64,000 nucleotides of DNA from CAWKOH01 sp963851245 (GCA_963851245.1 CAWKOH010000012.1:558001-622000), one strand, 5' to 3'; shown: positions 37,606 through 46,650, counted from the stretch's first letter. Translations and numbers: made by a program. Notes: generated by a model not told the origin, from the sequence alone.

Positions 37606-38388
37606 ATGACCTCTGTGAACGGATGTGCCAGCGATACCGGTCGCCTTCCAGCGCTGCTTCGGCAGCGGCGCCCAGTGGCAGCCTCGGCCGCAGTGGTGTG
37701 CTTCTGCTATGTGGGGATGACGGTGTTCTTGATCGGCGCCGGACTAATGATCACCCACCTACTCAGCCACAGCGTCGGACGTTGGGACGAACAAGTTAAC
37801 GCCTGGTTCGCACGGAACCGGACTCCCGCCGCAAACCGGGTCACCGGTGACTTCACCATCCTGGCCGACACCCTTGCTGTTGCCGGGGTCGCAGCCCTGG
37901 TTGTCATCGTCGCTCTGATCCGCCATCGCGCCCGACTGGCCTGGCTGTTGGTGATCGGTCTGACGCTCGAACTGGCCGTATTCCTATCGGCCAACTACGC
38001 CGTCGCCCGGCCCCGGCCCCATGTGCCCCATCTGGGGTCCACGCCCTCTACTTTTAGCTGGCCGTCGGGCCACGTGGCCGCGACCTTTGCACTCTATGGA
38101 GGGATCGCCCTGATCGTTACCCTGGTGACTTCCCGGCTATGGCCGCGTGTTTTGGCGTGGAGCGTGGCTGTCGCCCTGACCGCATGCGTGGGGCTGTCGC
38201 GGATCTATCGAGGGGATCACCACCCGACCGACACCATGGCCGGCCTGATCCTCGGCATCGCCGCCCTCGGGAGCGCTTTCTTGGCCGTCACGGTTTGGGC
38301 CTCGCTGACCTCGTCCCCCTTGGCGGGACGCCGGTCGGCACCGACTCCGCCGGCAGAGGTCCCCTCTGAGGGGGTCCGCGCCGCATGA
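37606..38388 (+). CDS. PAP2-family lipid phosphatase
   Basis: Type 2 phosphatidic acid phosphatase-like integral membrane enzyme, 260 residues, with about six helices. The three-part active site is present: NYAVARPRPHVP (motif 1, with the usual first lysine position occupied by a non-basic residue), WPSGHVAATFALYGG (motif 2) and SRIYRGDHHPTDTMAG (motif 3). The start at 37606 follows GAGAAGGACC. Its stop overlaps the lipid kinase ATG (ATGA), so translation is coupled. Substrates could be phosphatidate, undecaprenyl pyrophosphate or similar. Confidence 0.92.
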   Translation: MTSVNGCASDTGRLPALLRQRRPVAASAAVVCFCYVGMTVFLIGAGLMITHLLSHSVGRWDEQVNAWFARNRTPAANRVTGDFTILADTLAVAGVAALVVIVALIRHRARLAWLLVIGLTLELAVFLSANYAVARPRPHVPHLGSTPSTFSWPSGHVAATFALYGGIALIVTLVTSRLWPRVLAWSVAVALTACVGLSRIYRGDHHPTDTMAGLILGIAALGSAFLAVTVWASLTSSPLAGRRSAPTPPAEVPSEGVRAA

Positions 38389-39278
38389 CTTCGGTGGCGG
38401 TGATCGCCCACCGGAATAAGTCGCTAGGAGGAGGGTTGCCCGAGTTGCGCCGTCTCCTCTCCGACCGCGGCGTCGATGACCCTGTCTGGTACGAGGTCGG
38501 CAAAAGCCGCCAGGCCCCTGAGAAGGCGGTCCTGGCTGTCGAGGAAGGGGCCGACCTTCTGCTGCTCTGGGGTGGGGACGGCACGATTCAGCGTTGTATC
38601 GACGCCATCACCGGCTGCCCCGTAGCGATCGCAGTGATTCCGGCCGGCACCGCCAACCTGCTGGCCCACAACCTCGGAATACCAGCCGACTTGACCGCCG
38701 CCGTCGATATCGCCCTGCAGGGCGCCCGCCGCCGGCTCGATCTGGGCCGGATCAACGGCGAGCACTTTGCGGTGATGGCTGGCTGTGGATTCGACGCCTT
38801 GATGATGAAGGAAACTGACGGCAAGCTGAAGGCCCGCCTCGGTCAGCTGGCCTACGTGTGGACCGGCACCCGGGCCACGCGGGCGAAGCCGGCAAAGATG
38901 TCGATCAAGATTGACGGCGCCCGGTGGTTCAAGGCCAGGGCTAGCTGTCTGCTGCTGGGGAACATGGGCACCCTCACTGGGGGCATCACTGCCTTTGCCA
39001 ACGCCAGGGCCGACGATGGACTACTTGAGGTCGGCGTGGTTACCGCTCGCGGCCCGCTCCAGTGGACCAGGGTCCTGGCCCGTCTGGCAACCGGGCGAGC
39101 TGAACGGTCGAAGCTGGTGCACACGACCCGCGCCCGGCGGGTTACGGTCAAGCTGGATCGGGCTACGCCCTATGAACTGGACGGCGGGGTCAGGCCGGCC
39201 ACCCGGCGGCTGCGGGCCAGCATCGAACCCCAGGCCATCACTGTCTGCGTGCCGGAACGGGGCCGAGACAGTGTATAA
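38385..39278 (+). CDS. diacylglycerol kinase-family lipid kinase
   Basis: YegS/DgkB-type lipid kinase, 297 residues. The nucleotide-binding motif is LLLWGGDGTIQRC, followed by VIPAGTANLLAHNLGIP, both diagnostic. The C-terminal beta-sandwich has YELDGGVRPATRRL near the end. It phosphorylates diacylglycerol or a related lipid alcohol at the inner membrane face. It sits between two PAP2 phosphatases, overlapping the first by four bases and preceding the second by nine; kinase and opposing phosphatases in one operon suggest a phosphorylation/dephosphorylation lipid cycle. Confidence 0.93.
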   Translation: MTSVAVIAHRNKSLGGGLPELRRLLSDRGVDDPVWYEVGKSRQAPEKAVLAVEEGADLLLLWGGDGTIQRCIDAITGCPVAIAVIPAGTANLLAHNLGIPADLTAAVDIALQGARRRLDLGRINGEHFAVMAGCGFDALMMKETDGKLKARLGQLAYVWTGTRATRAKPAKMSIKIDGARWFKARASCLLLGNMGTLTGGITAFANARADDGLLEVGVVTARGPLQWTRVLARLATGRAERSKLVHTTRARRVTVKLDRATPYELDGGVRPATRRLRASIEPQAITVCVPERGRDSV

Positions 39279-39287
39279 GGGGCAACC

Positions 39288-40233
39288 GTGGTGATCATCG
39301 GGTTGACCGTGCTGGTCATGGTCGGCGCCGGTCTCGTGGTGTGGCCCGCCTTTCGCTACTGGTCAGCCTTCCAGCTGGTACCGCGCATCGAGCCCCGAAC
39401 CATCCGGACTGAAGTCCGCGAGCACCGGCGGCTGGCGGCCGCGCTCAGTGCCCGGCTCGATCCGACCGCCTTGACGGGGCTGGCCCTCACCACGGCCGCG
39501 GCCGTGGTAGTGGTCTGCGGTGTGGCTTTTGGACTGGTCCTGTTCATGGTGCGCAACCGCTCGGGGTTCGCATACTACGACCTCGGTGCCGCTCGCTTCG
39601 CGGCCAACCACGCCACTCCGATCTCCACGTCGCGTGCTGCGCGACTTCACCCAGCTGGGGGGTGCGGTAGTCCTCGTCCCCCTGGCCTTGCTGATGTGTG
39701 CTCTGCTCAGTCGGCGACACGGCTTCGTCGCCACCGCATCCTTTCTGATACTGACGGTCGGCGGTCAGTTCGCGGTTGCCGACCTGATCAAGTGGATCGT
39801 GGACCGGACGCGACCCGATGTCGACCGGTTAACCGGTTTCAGCGGTCCGTCCTTTCCGTCCGGACATGCGACAGCGTCCGCCGCCAGCTTCGCCGCGTTC
39901 GCCCTTCTGTGGGGAATTGGTAGATCGGCACACGTGCAGGCCACTCTCGCTTCCCTGGCAGTCGGGATAGCAGCAGGCATTTCCTGCTCCCGAGTGTTTC
40001 TCGGGGTTCACTGGCTGACGGACGTCATCGGGGGCCTGGCCCTGGGATGGACCTGGTTCGCCTTGTGTTCAATCGCGTTCGGTGGACGCCTCCTGCGCTT
40101 CGCCGCCCCGGCGCAGGAGGCGCAGAAGGCCGTCGATGACCAGGCGAGGGAAGCGACTCGGCAAACCGCGCAGCCAAAGCCCACCCGTTCGGCTGGGGCG
40201 ACCACGGAAGGCTCCTCAACCCTGATCTCCTAG
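39288..40233 (+). CDS. second PAP2-family phosphatase, one frameshift
   Basis: PAP2 membrane phosphatase. The GTG start at 39288 follows AAGGGGCAACC. The N-terminal ~110 residues (helices LVMVGAGLVVWPAF and LALTTAAAVVVVCGVAFGLV) lie in one frame; the shift is at about 39625-39640, after ANHATPIST. The second frame carries VLRDFTQLGGAVVLVPLALL, the complete motif 1 KWIVDRTRP, motif 2 PSFPSGHATAS and motif 3 SRVFLGVHWLTDVIGG. Unlike its neighbour at 37606 it retains the motif 1 lysine. The C-terminus is a polar tail. Confidence 0.88.
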
Positions 40234-40238
40234 GCACT

Positions 40239-40254
40239 CCGACGAGATCGTCGG
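40239..40254. terminator. short hairpin between convergent genes
   Basis: CCGACGA and TCGTCGG are complementary arms directly after the PAP2 stop, facing the convergent ferritin-like gene. It could act on both strands. No T-run. Confidence 0.4.
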
Positions 40255-40281
40255 TTGGGTCGGCGGTTTCAGCGCCCTCTA

Positions 40282-40695
40282 CTACCCCAGCGCCGACTGC
40301 AGGTCGCGCACGTGTTCCTGGGTCTGCTCCAAGAGAGGACGCAACGCCTCCGCCACGTCGGCCAATCCCAGATCGTTGGCTTGAGCGAACCTCTCTCGAT
40401 ACCGTTCGAGTTGGCGCGTCTCGAGTCTCAAATCCGACGTAAGCGCGGCGCGACTGTTCTGAGCCGCCTCGACCGAAGGGACCTCAGTTGTAGGCGACCC
40501 GCCGAGGAATGACACTTGCTCGGCGAGAATCTGAGCGTGGGCCAACTCCTGCTGCAAGTGGACCTTTAGCTCATCGATCACGCTCAAGAATTCTGCGCCC
40601 GTGATGGTCGCCACGTGATTGACGTATTGAATTATCGACTGGTATTCAGTCTGTAGATCCTCGTTCAGAGCTGATACAAAGCTTTCGGTGTCCAT
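40282..40695 (-). CDS. ferritin-like domain protein
   Basis: Four-helix ferritin-like protein, 137 residues, bacterioferritin/DPS-related. LNEDLQTEYQSIIQYVNHVA on helix 1 and LKVHLQQELAHAQILAEQV on helix 2 place glutamates and ExxH iron-ligand residues. LRLETRQLERYRERFAQAND and LEQTQEHVRDLQSAL provide the second pair. The start at 40695 is fixed by a strong CAGGAGGTTGGC site; an in-frame extension to 40785 is not coding in character. Probable iron or oxidative-stress protein. Confidence 0.88.
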   Translation of the reverse strand: MDTESFVSALNEDLQTEYQSIIQYVNHVATITGAEFLSVIDELKVHLQQELAHAQILAEQVSFLGGSPTTEVPSVEAAQNSRAALTSDLRLETRQLERYRERFAQANDLGLADVAEALRPLLEQTQEHVRDLQSALG

Positions 40696-40907
40696 GCCAA
40701 CCTCCTGTAAGGGCGCATGCTGCTTTACCCCGATAGAACTGAGGGCAAACCACGCCAGACCTCCCCGCTGCGCTCCGGCGCTCACGCTCCACCGCCTGAG
40801 CGAACCCTGTACAGGCGACTCTGGAATGCATCCAGAGCTATCCGGTTCACGGCCCGGTTATCTGGGTAGCTCCGGATCGTCCAGAAAACCCGAAGGTGAG
40901 GCACTTC

Positions 40908-41912
40908 ATGGCGAGTCAGGTCGTAGTGGTTACAGGCGCCAGCGGCGGGATAGGTCGAGCTACAGCGCGGGCCTTCGGAGCCCGGGGGAATACAGTGGCG
41001 CTCTTGGCTCGAGGAGATAGCGGCCTCGAAGGCGCCGTTCGAGACGTCACGCGGGCCGGCGGCCAGGCCATCCAACATCCGGTTGATGTCTCTGATGCGG
41101 CTCAGGTCACCGAAGCGGCCGACAAGATCGAAGCTGACGTGGGGCCGATAGAGATCTGGGTAAACGTTGCATTCGCTTCTGTCTTCGCACCGTTCGCTGA
41201 CATCGAGCCTGACGAGTTCAAAAGAGTCACCGAAGTCAGCTACCTGGGATACGTGTATGGAACCATGGCTGCACTCAAACACATGAAACCTCGGGACCGG
41301 GGCACCATCGTGCAGGTGGGTTCGGCTCTGGCGTATCGCGGCATTCCGCTGCAGAGCGCCTACTGCGGAGCGAAGCACGCCATCCAAGGGTTCCACGAGT
41401 CCCTGCGGTGCGAACTGCTACACGAGAAGAGCAACGTGCACGTGACCATGGTGCAGATGCCGGCCGTCAACACCCCGCAGTTCTCGTGGGTCCTATCCCG
41501 GCTCCCCAAGCGGCCCCAGCCGGTGGCTCCGATCTACCAGCCCGAGCTGGCGGCGCGTGCCGTCGTCTTCGCGGCCGACCATCCTCTGCGGCGGGAGTAC
41601 TGGGTCGGATCAAGCACTATGGCGACGCTGGCTGCCAATGCCTTGGTACCGGGGCTTCTCGACCGGTACCTGGCGAGTACTGGCTTCTCATCGCAGCAGA
41701 CCGACACTCCAGATGATGGTGACGCACTGGCCAACTTGTGGGAGCCCGCCGATGAGGGCCGGGACTTCGGCGCCAGGGGAGAGTTCGACGACGTCTCGCA
41801 CGCTGAGGATCCCCAGCTGTGGGCCTCGCACCACCACGGGCTGCTGACGGGGGCGGTGGCGGCAGGAAGCGCGGCCGGTCTTATGCTGTTGGCCCGATCG
41901 AAACGGGGATGA
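40908..41912 (+). CDS. SDR-family oxidoreductase with C-terminal membrane segment
   Basis: Classical SDR fold, 334 residues. VVVVTGASGGIGRATARAF is the cofactor site, VQVGSALAYRGIPLQSAYCGAKHA carries the catalytic serine and YxxxK. The usual NNAG is NVAFA. A ~90-residue C-terminal extension ends in a hydrophobic LLTGAVAAGSAAGLMLLAR, probably a membrane-associating helix. The ATG at 40908 has AAGGTGAGG at good spacing; a GTG at 40896 is an alternative. It precedes a tiny reading frame and the GH15 gene on the same strand. Confidence 0.9.
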   Translation: MASQVVVVTGASGGIGRATARAFGARGNTVALLARGDSGLEGAVRDVTRAGGQAIQHPVDVSDAAQVTEAADKIEADVGPIEIWVNVAFASVFAPFADIEPDEFKRVTEVSYLGYVYGTMAALKHMKPRDRGTIVQVGSALAYRGIPLQSAYCGAKHAIQGFHESLRCELLHEKSNVHVTMVQMPAVNTPQFSWVLSRLPKRPQPVAPIYQPELAARAVVFAADHPLRREYWVGSSTMATLAANALVPGLLDRYLASTGFSSQQTDTPDDGDALANLWEPADEGRDFGARGEFDDVSHAEDPQLWASHHHGLLTGAVAAGSAAGLMLLARSKRG

Positions 41913-41934
41913 TAAGGCGGCGCACGGTCTCACG

Positions 41935-42039
41935 ATGTTAGGCCTGGCCCATTTCGTGCCGGAGGTCCGCCGAACGGCGAGTCGCGCCGCGGCCCTGGCC
42001 GGGGGTTTGGTGCTATCCGGCTTGGTGGCCTACCGATGA
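41935..42039 (+). CDS. possible 34-residue small protein coupled to the GH15 gene
   Basis: Starts MLGLAHFVPEVRRTASRAAA and ends in a short hydrophobic stretch ALAGGLVLSGLVAYR. Its TGA overlaps the next gene's ATG (ATGA), the usual sign of translational coupling here. There is no strong ribosome site. It may be a short membrane protein or a leader that sets translation of the glucanase. Confidence 0.35.
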   Translation: MLGLAHFVPEVRRTASRAAALAGGLVLSGLVAYR

Positions 42040-43823
42040 CGAAGGTTGGGGCGGCCGGCATTTTCCCACCCCAGGTACTGCGAGAGTATGCCTTTCTGGC
42101 CGATGGTGAGCGAGGGGCTCTGGTCGGTCCTCGCGGCGAGATCGCGTGGCTTTGCGTACCGAGATGGGATAGCGACGCCGTTTTCGCCTCCCTGATCGGC
42201 GCCCCCGGTATCTACTCAGTGACCCCGAGTGGCCGCTTCGTCTGGGGTGGCTACTACGAAGAGGGAACGCTCATATGGAGAAGCCGGTGGGTGACGGAAG
42301 CCGGCATTACCGAGTGTCGCGAGGCGTTGGCCTTCCCGGCCGAACGCGATCGGGTCGTCGTCTTGCGTCGGATCGATGCCATCGAGGGTGACGCCCGGGT
42401 GAGGGTCGAATTGGAACCTCGGGCGGCTTACGGAGCCAATCCCCTTACAGGGCTCGAGCGGCACCATGGCATCTGGACGGGTCGGACCGGGCCGGTTCGT
42501 CTTCGCTGGCAGGGCGCCCAAGGGGCTCGGCCGTCTCCGGGCCGAACCCATCGCCGGCTGATGGCCGAGCTCATTGTCCCAGCCGGCGAGCATCACGACC
42601 TGGTACTGGAGATGGCACCGGTTCAGCTGCCTTCCGACCCGGTGGACTCCGATGTCGCCTGGCGCACGACCCAAGCTGCTTGGAAGGAGGTCGTGCCAGA
42701 TCTCGGCGACTGCCTTGGCCAAAGGGAAGCCCGCCACTCCTATGCCGTCATGCGCGGCATGACGAGTTCGACCGGAGGGATGGTGGCGGCAGCCACCACA
42801 AGTTTGCCCGAGCGGGCCGAAGCGGGGCGCAACTACGACTATCGCTACGTATGGATTCGTGATCAGTGCTACGCCGCTCATGCCGCGGCCGCGGCAGGTG
42901 ACAGTCGCCTGCTGGCCGCCGCCGCCCGCTTCGTGACGGCCCGGCTTCTTGAGCACGGCTCTCAACTTGCGCCGGCCTACACAACCACAGGGACAGGGGT
43001 TCCGGATCAACGCCAACTTGACCTGGCCGGATATCCAGGCGGTTTTGACCGCATTGGGAACTGGGTCAACGGCCAGTTCCAGCTCGACGCGTTCGGCGAG
43101 GCGCTCCTACTCTTCGCCGAAGCCGCCGTCAGCGGCGTCATCGACGCCGACGGCTGGAGGGCCGCCGAGATCGCAGCCAACGCGATCGCAGAGCGTTGGA
43201 GGGAACCGGACGCCGGGATATGGGAGATCGACGACCAACCCTGGACCCACAGCCGGCTCGCCGCGGCCGCCGGTTTGCGGGCGGTGTCGGCGGCGCCGTC
43301 GGTCCCTACTCGATCGACGGAATGGCTGGCATTGGCCGACCGGATCGTAGCCCACACCTCGGCCCACGCCCTTCATCGCGACGGATACTGGCAGCGCGCC
43401 GCCAACGACGAGAGATTGGACGGATCTCTCCTGTTTCCCGCCTTGCGAGGGGCGGTGCCGGCGAACGATCCCCGAACCATCTCGACCGTCGAGGCCTACC
43501 AACGTCAACTCACTGTCGAAGGCTACGCCTATCGATTCCGCCACGACGAGCGGCCGCTTTCGGCGGCGGAGGGATCTTTCACGCTTTGCGGATTCTTGAT
43601 GGCGTTGGCAGCCAATCAGCAGGGCGACTCTGTCGCGGCCCGGGCCTGGTGGGAGCGAAGTCGGGCTTCCTGTGGGCCGGCGATGCTTTACTCCGAGGAG
43701 TTTGACACCACTGAGCGTCAGATGCGGGGCAATCTGCCTCAAGCCTTCGTTCACGCCCTACTACTCGAATCCTCCGCCGTCCTAGGTCGGAGCCCGGCCG
43801 AAGCGGACGCGGGACCTTCCTGA
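42036..43823 (+). CDS. GH15-family glucoamylase/trehalase-like protein
   Basis: 595 residues: an N-terminal beta-sandwich (to about 250), then an (alpha/alpha)6 barrel. Barrel motifs are RNYDYRYVWIRDQCYAAHAA, EPDAGIWEIDDQPWTHSRLA (general acid Glu) and LYSEEFDTTERQMRGNLPQA (catalytic base Glu region). Family members hydrolyse alpha-glucans or trehalose. No secretion signal is seen, so it is probably cytoplasmic and may act on glycogen or on trehalose made by TreYZ 8 kb upstream. Preceded by the tiny coupled frame at 41935. Confidence 0.93.
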   Translation: MTKVGAAGIFPPQVLREYAFLADGERGALVGPRGEIAWLCVPRWDSDAVFASLIGAPGIYSVTPSGRFVWGGYYEEGTLIWRSRWVTEAGITECREALAFPAERDRVVVLRRIDAIEGDARVRVELEPRAAYGANPLTGLERHHGIWTGRTGPVRLRWQGAQGARPSPGRTHRRLMAELIVPAGEHHDLVLEMAPVQLPSDPVDSDVAWRTTQAAWKEVVPDLGDCLGQREARHSYAVMRGMTSSTGGMVAAATTSLPERAEAGRNYDYRYVWIRDQCYAAHAAAAAGDSRLLAAAARFVTARLLEHGSQLAPAYTTTGTGVPDQRQLDLAGYPGGFDRIGNWVNGQFQLDAFGEALLLFAEAAVSGVIDADGWRAAEIAANAIAERWREPDAGIWEIDDQPWTHSRLAAAAGLRAVSAAPSVPTRSTEWLALADRIVAHTSAHALHRDGYWQRAANDERLDGSLLFPALRGAVPANDPRTISTVEAYQRQLTVEGYAYRFRHDERPLSAAEGSFTLCGFLMALAANQQGDSVAARAWWERSRASCGPAMLYSEEFDTTERQMRGNLPQAFVHALLLESSAVLGRSPAEADAGPS

Positions 43824-43830
43824 TCCGCCG

Positions 43831-44157
43831 CTATCGTTCCAAGGCGCGAGCGAGGTCCCTCTTATTCATTCGGGACCGACCGCTTACCCCACGCCGCTTG
43901 GCCTCATTGTAGAGCTGCCTGTAGGTCGGGCCTCCCGAACCACGATGCGATCGGAGTCCACCCCGGCGTCCGGACGAGATGTCCTCGAGTGAGCTTCGGC
44001 TCGACTCTTCCGACTCCCCGTGGCGGGCCCGTTCCTTGTTGACGGTCCGAGCGGCAATCTCCTTGGCTTCGCCCTCTGGGCGGCCCCGATCCTTCAAGCC
44101 CTCGCGAATGTGTTCGTACTGGCGCTCGCGCTTATCGCTCCATGCCTGCTGGGGCAT
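43831..44157 (-). CDS. plasmid-stabilisation-like protein with SAP/Rho-N-like end
   Basis: 108 residues, very charged. The N-terminus MPQQAWSDKRERQYEHIREG then GEAKEIAARTVNKERARHG is the hallmark of a common family annotated as plasmid stabilisation protein. The C-terminus YNEAKRRGVSGRSRMNKRDL resembles a small SAP/Rho N-terminal nucleic-acid-binding helix pair. A role in nucleic-acid binding during stress is plausible. The start at 44157 is chosen from family pattern; a longer reading to 44214 exists. It lies convergent to the GH15 gene with 7 bases between the stops. Confidence 0.85.
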   Translation of the reverse strand: MPQQAWSDKRERQYEHIREGLKDRGRPEGEAKEIAARTVNKERARHGESEESSRSSLEDISSGRRGGLRSHRGSGGPTYRQLYNEAKRRGVSGRSRMNKRDLARALER

Positions 44158-44360
44158 CCCACACACCTCCCCGATCCTCCGATCCACCGCCGAGACCGGA
44201 CCATCGCTACCCAACTTGTACCCGAAAACTACCCCGGGGAGGCGAGTGACAAACCTCGCATCGAAGCGAATCGGCTCTGGGGTTCACCCGCTCACCCGGC
44301 CGCAACGTTAGGGGTACGCAGGACTGGGTAGAGCAACCCGCGAGGACAAGGAGGATGTAC

Positions 44361-44585
44361 ATGGCGAAAGAGGCCAAGCAGCCGAGGAACCTGGCCAACG
44401 ACGGGCACGATGAGGGCGCGATGCGCGAAGCCGAAAGGCGAATGCTGCTACACGAGGAGCACGGCTCCGATGATCGCGACCCTGGTAGTGGGGACGCCAC
44501 GTCCTCGGATGTGGGTGGTCAGCACGACGAGGAGGCGCTGGAAGAGGCATCAGAGCGGATGCTGCTGAGGCGCGACAGGCCGTGA
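44361..44585 (+). CDS. small acidic uncharacterised protein with repeated E-A-x-x-R-M-L-L motif
   Basis: 74 residues, strongly hydrophilic. REAERRMLLHEE and EEASERMLLRRD are two copies of the same helix, about 40 residues apart and linked by an Asp/Gly/Ser-rich stretch. AAGGAGG at 44348-44354 fixes the ATG at 44361. No known domain. The repeat suggests a two-site helical adaptor. Flanked by stress-associated genes. Confidence 0.65.
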   Translation: MAKEAKQPRNLANDGHDEGAMREAERRMLLHEEHGSDDRDPGSGDATSSDVGGQHDEEALEEASERMLLRRDRP

Positions 44586-44642
44586 CCTAAGCGGCTTACG
44601 GTCATCTCCGGACGCTCTCAAGCTCAGGTCCGATGGGCCGTA

Positions 44643-44900
44643 TTGACCGCAACCCGGGGAGAGGAGTCTGTGGCTGGTAGCGAAGACCGACCTTGGAGCA
44701 CCGGCCGTCGAAGCCGCTCGCGGACATTCCCAGGCTCCACCCAAACCGTCCCTGCTGCCCGCCATTGGGCCAAGCACGTGCTGGCCGGTTGGGGCCTGGC
44801 CGCGTTCGATGCCGAGCTGGCGCTAAACGAAATGATCACCAACGCGATCCTACCCGGCACGGGAGACAAAATTCCCGCGATGCCGCTCGTCAACGAATAG
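44643..44900 (+). pseudogene. RsbW-like anti-sigma kinase, N-terminal fragment
   Basis: About 85 codons. The segment TVPAARHWAKHVLAGWGLAA with AELALNEMITNAI is the first helix and N box (E..TNA) of RsbW/SpoIIAB-type HATPase proteins. It breaks off just after the N box and ends at a stop within ten codons; ATP-lid and G-box motifs are absent. The start is TTG at 44643, or a nearby GTG. A full-length domain of the same kind is fused in the next gene, so this may be the remnant of a duplicate. Confidence 0.65.
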
Positions 44901-45000
44901 TGGGACGCGGAGTTCCTCATGCCAGGCTGCGGCACTATTCTGCAATATCGATGAGTCTGCCCGGCTGCAGGGAAGCGAGCGGGTTAGCATCAGCCTCCTG

Positions 45001-46650
45001 ATGGCGAACCTCACCGGCCCCGCGGAGCATGAGTTCGAGAGTCTGCTGTCGGTGACCGACTCAGTTACCTCAAATCCAAAGGTCGAGGACTTCCTCACGG
45101 AATTGCTGAAAAAGGTTCGTGAGGTATTGGAGGCTGACACCGCTACCGTTCTTCTGCTCGACGAGGAATCAAGCGAGCTGGTAGCGACTGCTGCATCTGG
45201 ATTGGAGGAGGAGGTGCTCCTTGGAGTGCGAGTACCTCTGGGACGCGGCTTCGCCGGTCGAATCGCCCAGGAGAAGCAACCGATTTCCTTGACCAGGGTC
45301 GATTCGGCCACAGTCACGAATCCCATTCTGTGGGAGAAGGGCATACAGGTCATTCTGGGCGTGCCCATGATGGCCGCGGAACGGGTGCTGGGCGTTTTGC
45401 ACGTGGGCCGGCTGGACAATCGACCGTTCACAGAGCTGGACACCGAGGTTCTGGCCGACATCGCCGAGCGGGCGGCGGGAGCTACTCAGACCCTCCTGTT
45501 AGCCGCCGAACGGGCTGCCGCGAGGCTGCTCGAGCGCAGCCTGTTGCCAGGCCGCCTGCCACGCTGCCCGGGACTGGAGTTCGCGGCCCGGTATCTCACG
45601 CCGGAGGACCGTACGGTTGGCGGTGACTGGTACGACCTGTTCGCTTTGCCATCCGGAGATCTATGGGTCGTAACAGGTGACGTTGCGGGTCACGGTCTGA
45701 CCGCGGCTGTCGTAATGGGGCGAGTCCGGAGCGCACTTCGCGCTTACGCGCTCGTGAGTGACTCGCCCGAAGCGGTCCTCGAGTTAACCAACCGCAAGGT
45801 ACTGCACTTCGAGATGGGGACGATGGTAACCGTCATCTGCGCTGTGAGTGCTCCGCCCTACAGGACCTTCCGAGTAGCTTCTGCCGGCCATCTGCCGCCC
45901 ATCCTGGCCGCGCCTGGCGTCGCTCCGGTACTAATGGATCTACCTGTCGGTGAGCCGCTAGGAGTGGCCTATGATATCAAGCGGACCTCCGCGACCGTCG
46001 AGCTGGTGGACGGCGCGACCATGCTGCTCTACACGGACGGTCTGATCGAGAGACGCACAGAGCCCTTGGACGAGAGTCTCGAACGCCTACGGGGCTTTCT
46101 CCGACCGGCCGCTCCTAACACAGTCTGCAATGACGTGTTACGTACCTTTGTTGGCGCGCAACCACCGTCGGACGATGTGGCCATCGTGGTCATCCGCCGC
46201 GTGCCATTGGAGACCACGAATGATTCGCGCATCGCTCCGGACTCGAGTTCCGAATCCGTGGAGCACTACTCGGCGCAGTTCCCGGAGGAGCCGGACAGTG
46301 TGGCTCGTGCTCGCCACTGGGCCGCCGATGTCCTCGCCCAATGCGAACTCTCCCGCTTGGTCGACACTGCCTGCCTCCTGATCAGCGAGCTGGCCACGAA
46401 CGCTTTACGCCACGGCCGGAGTCCCTACGAGGTGACGATCGAGGTGGACGATTTCCAGGTGCTGGTCGAGGTCATGGATCACTCGCGGGAGTTGCCTGCC
46501 AAGGCCGTTCCGGCCCGCTCCGAGTTCGGAGGAAAGGGGCTACTTTTTCTGGATTCACTGGCTGCGCGTTGGGGAACCCGTTTGGTACCAGATGGGAAGA
46601 TCGTGTTCTTCGCTCTCGAACTCCGCCCCGATGAAAGGAATCTGCCATGA
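45001..46650 (+). CDS. GAF-SpoIIE phosphatase-HATPase switch protein
   Basis: Three-domain partner-switching regulator of 549 residues. Residues 10-170 are a GAF domain (VLEADTATVLLLDEESSELV, VPLGRGFAGRIAQEKQPI). Residues 190-400 are a SpoIIE/PP2C phosphatase: RYLTPEDRTVGGDWYDLFAL, VTGDVAGHGLTAAVVMG, LLYTDGLIERR, PPSDDVAIVVI, with metal-binding aspartates. Residues 425-545 are an RsbW-like HATPase with LLISELATNALRHG. Kinase-like and phosphatase modules in one chain act on the same STAS target. Its stop overlaps the STAS gene's ATG, so that gene is the probable target. Confidence 0.94.
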   Translation: MANLTGPAEHEFESLLSVTDSVTSNPKVEDFLTELLKKVREVLEADTATVLLLDEESSELVATAASGLEEEVLLGVRVPLGRGFAGRIAQEKQPISLTRVDSATVTNPILWEKGIQVILGVPMMAAERVLGVLHVGRLDNRPFTELDTEVLADIAERAAGATQTLLLAAERAAARLLERSLLPGRLPRCPGLEFAARYLTPEDRTVGGDWYDLFALPSGDLWVVTGDVAGHGLTAAVVMGRVRSALRAYALVSDSPEAVLELTNRKVLHFEMGTMVTVICAVSAPPYRTFRVASAGHLPPILAAPGVAPVLMDLPVGEPLGVAYDIKRTSATVELVDGATMLLYTDGLIERRTEPLDESLERLRGFLRPAAPNTVCNDVLRTFVGAQPPSDDVAIVVIRRVPLETTNDSRIAPDSSSESVEHYSAQFPEEPDSVARARHWAADVLAQCELSRLVDTACLLISELATNALRHGRSPYEVTIEVDDFQVLVEVMDHSRELPAKAVPARSEFGGKGLLFLDSLAARWGTRLVPDGKIVFFALELRPDERNLP

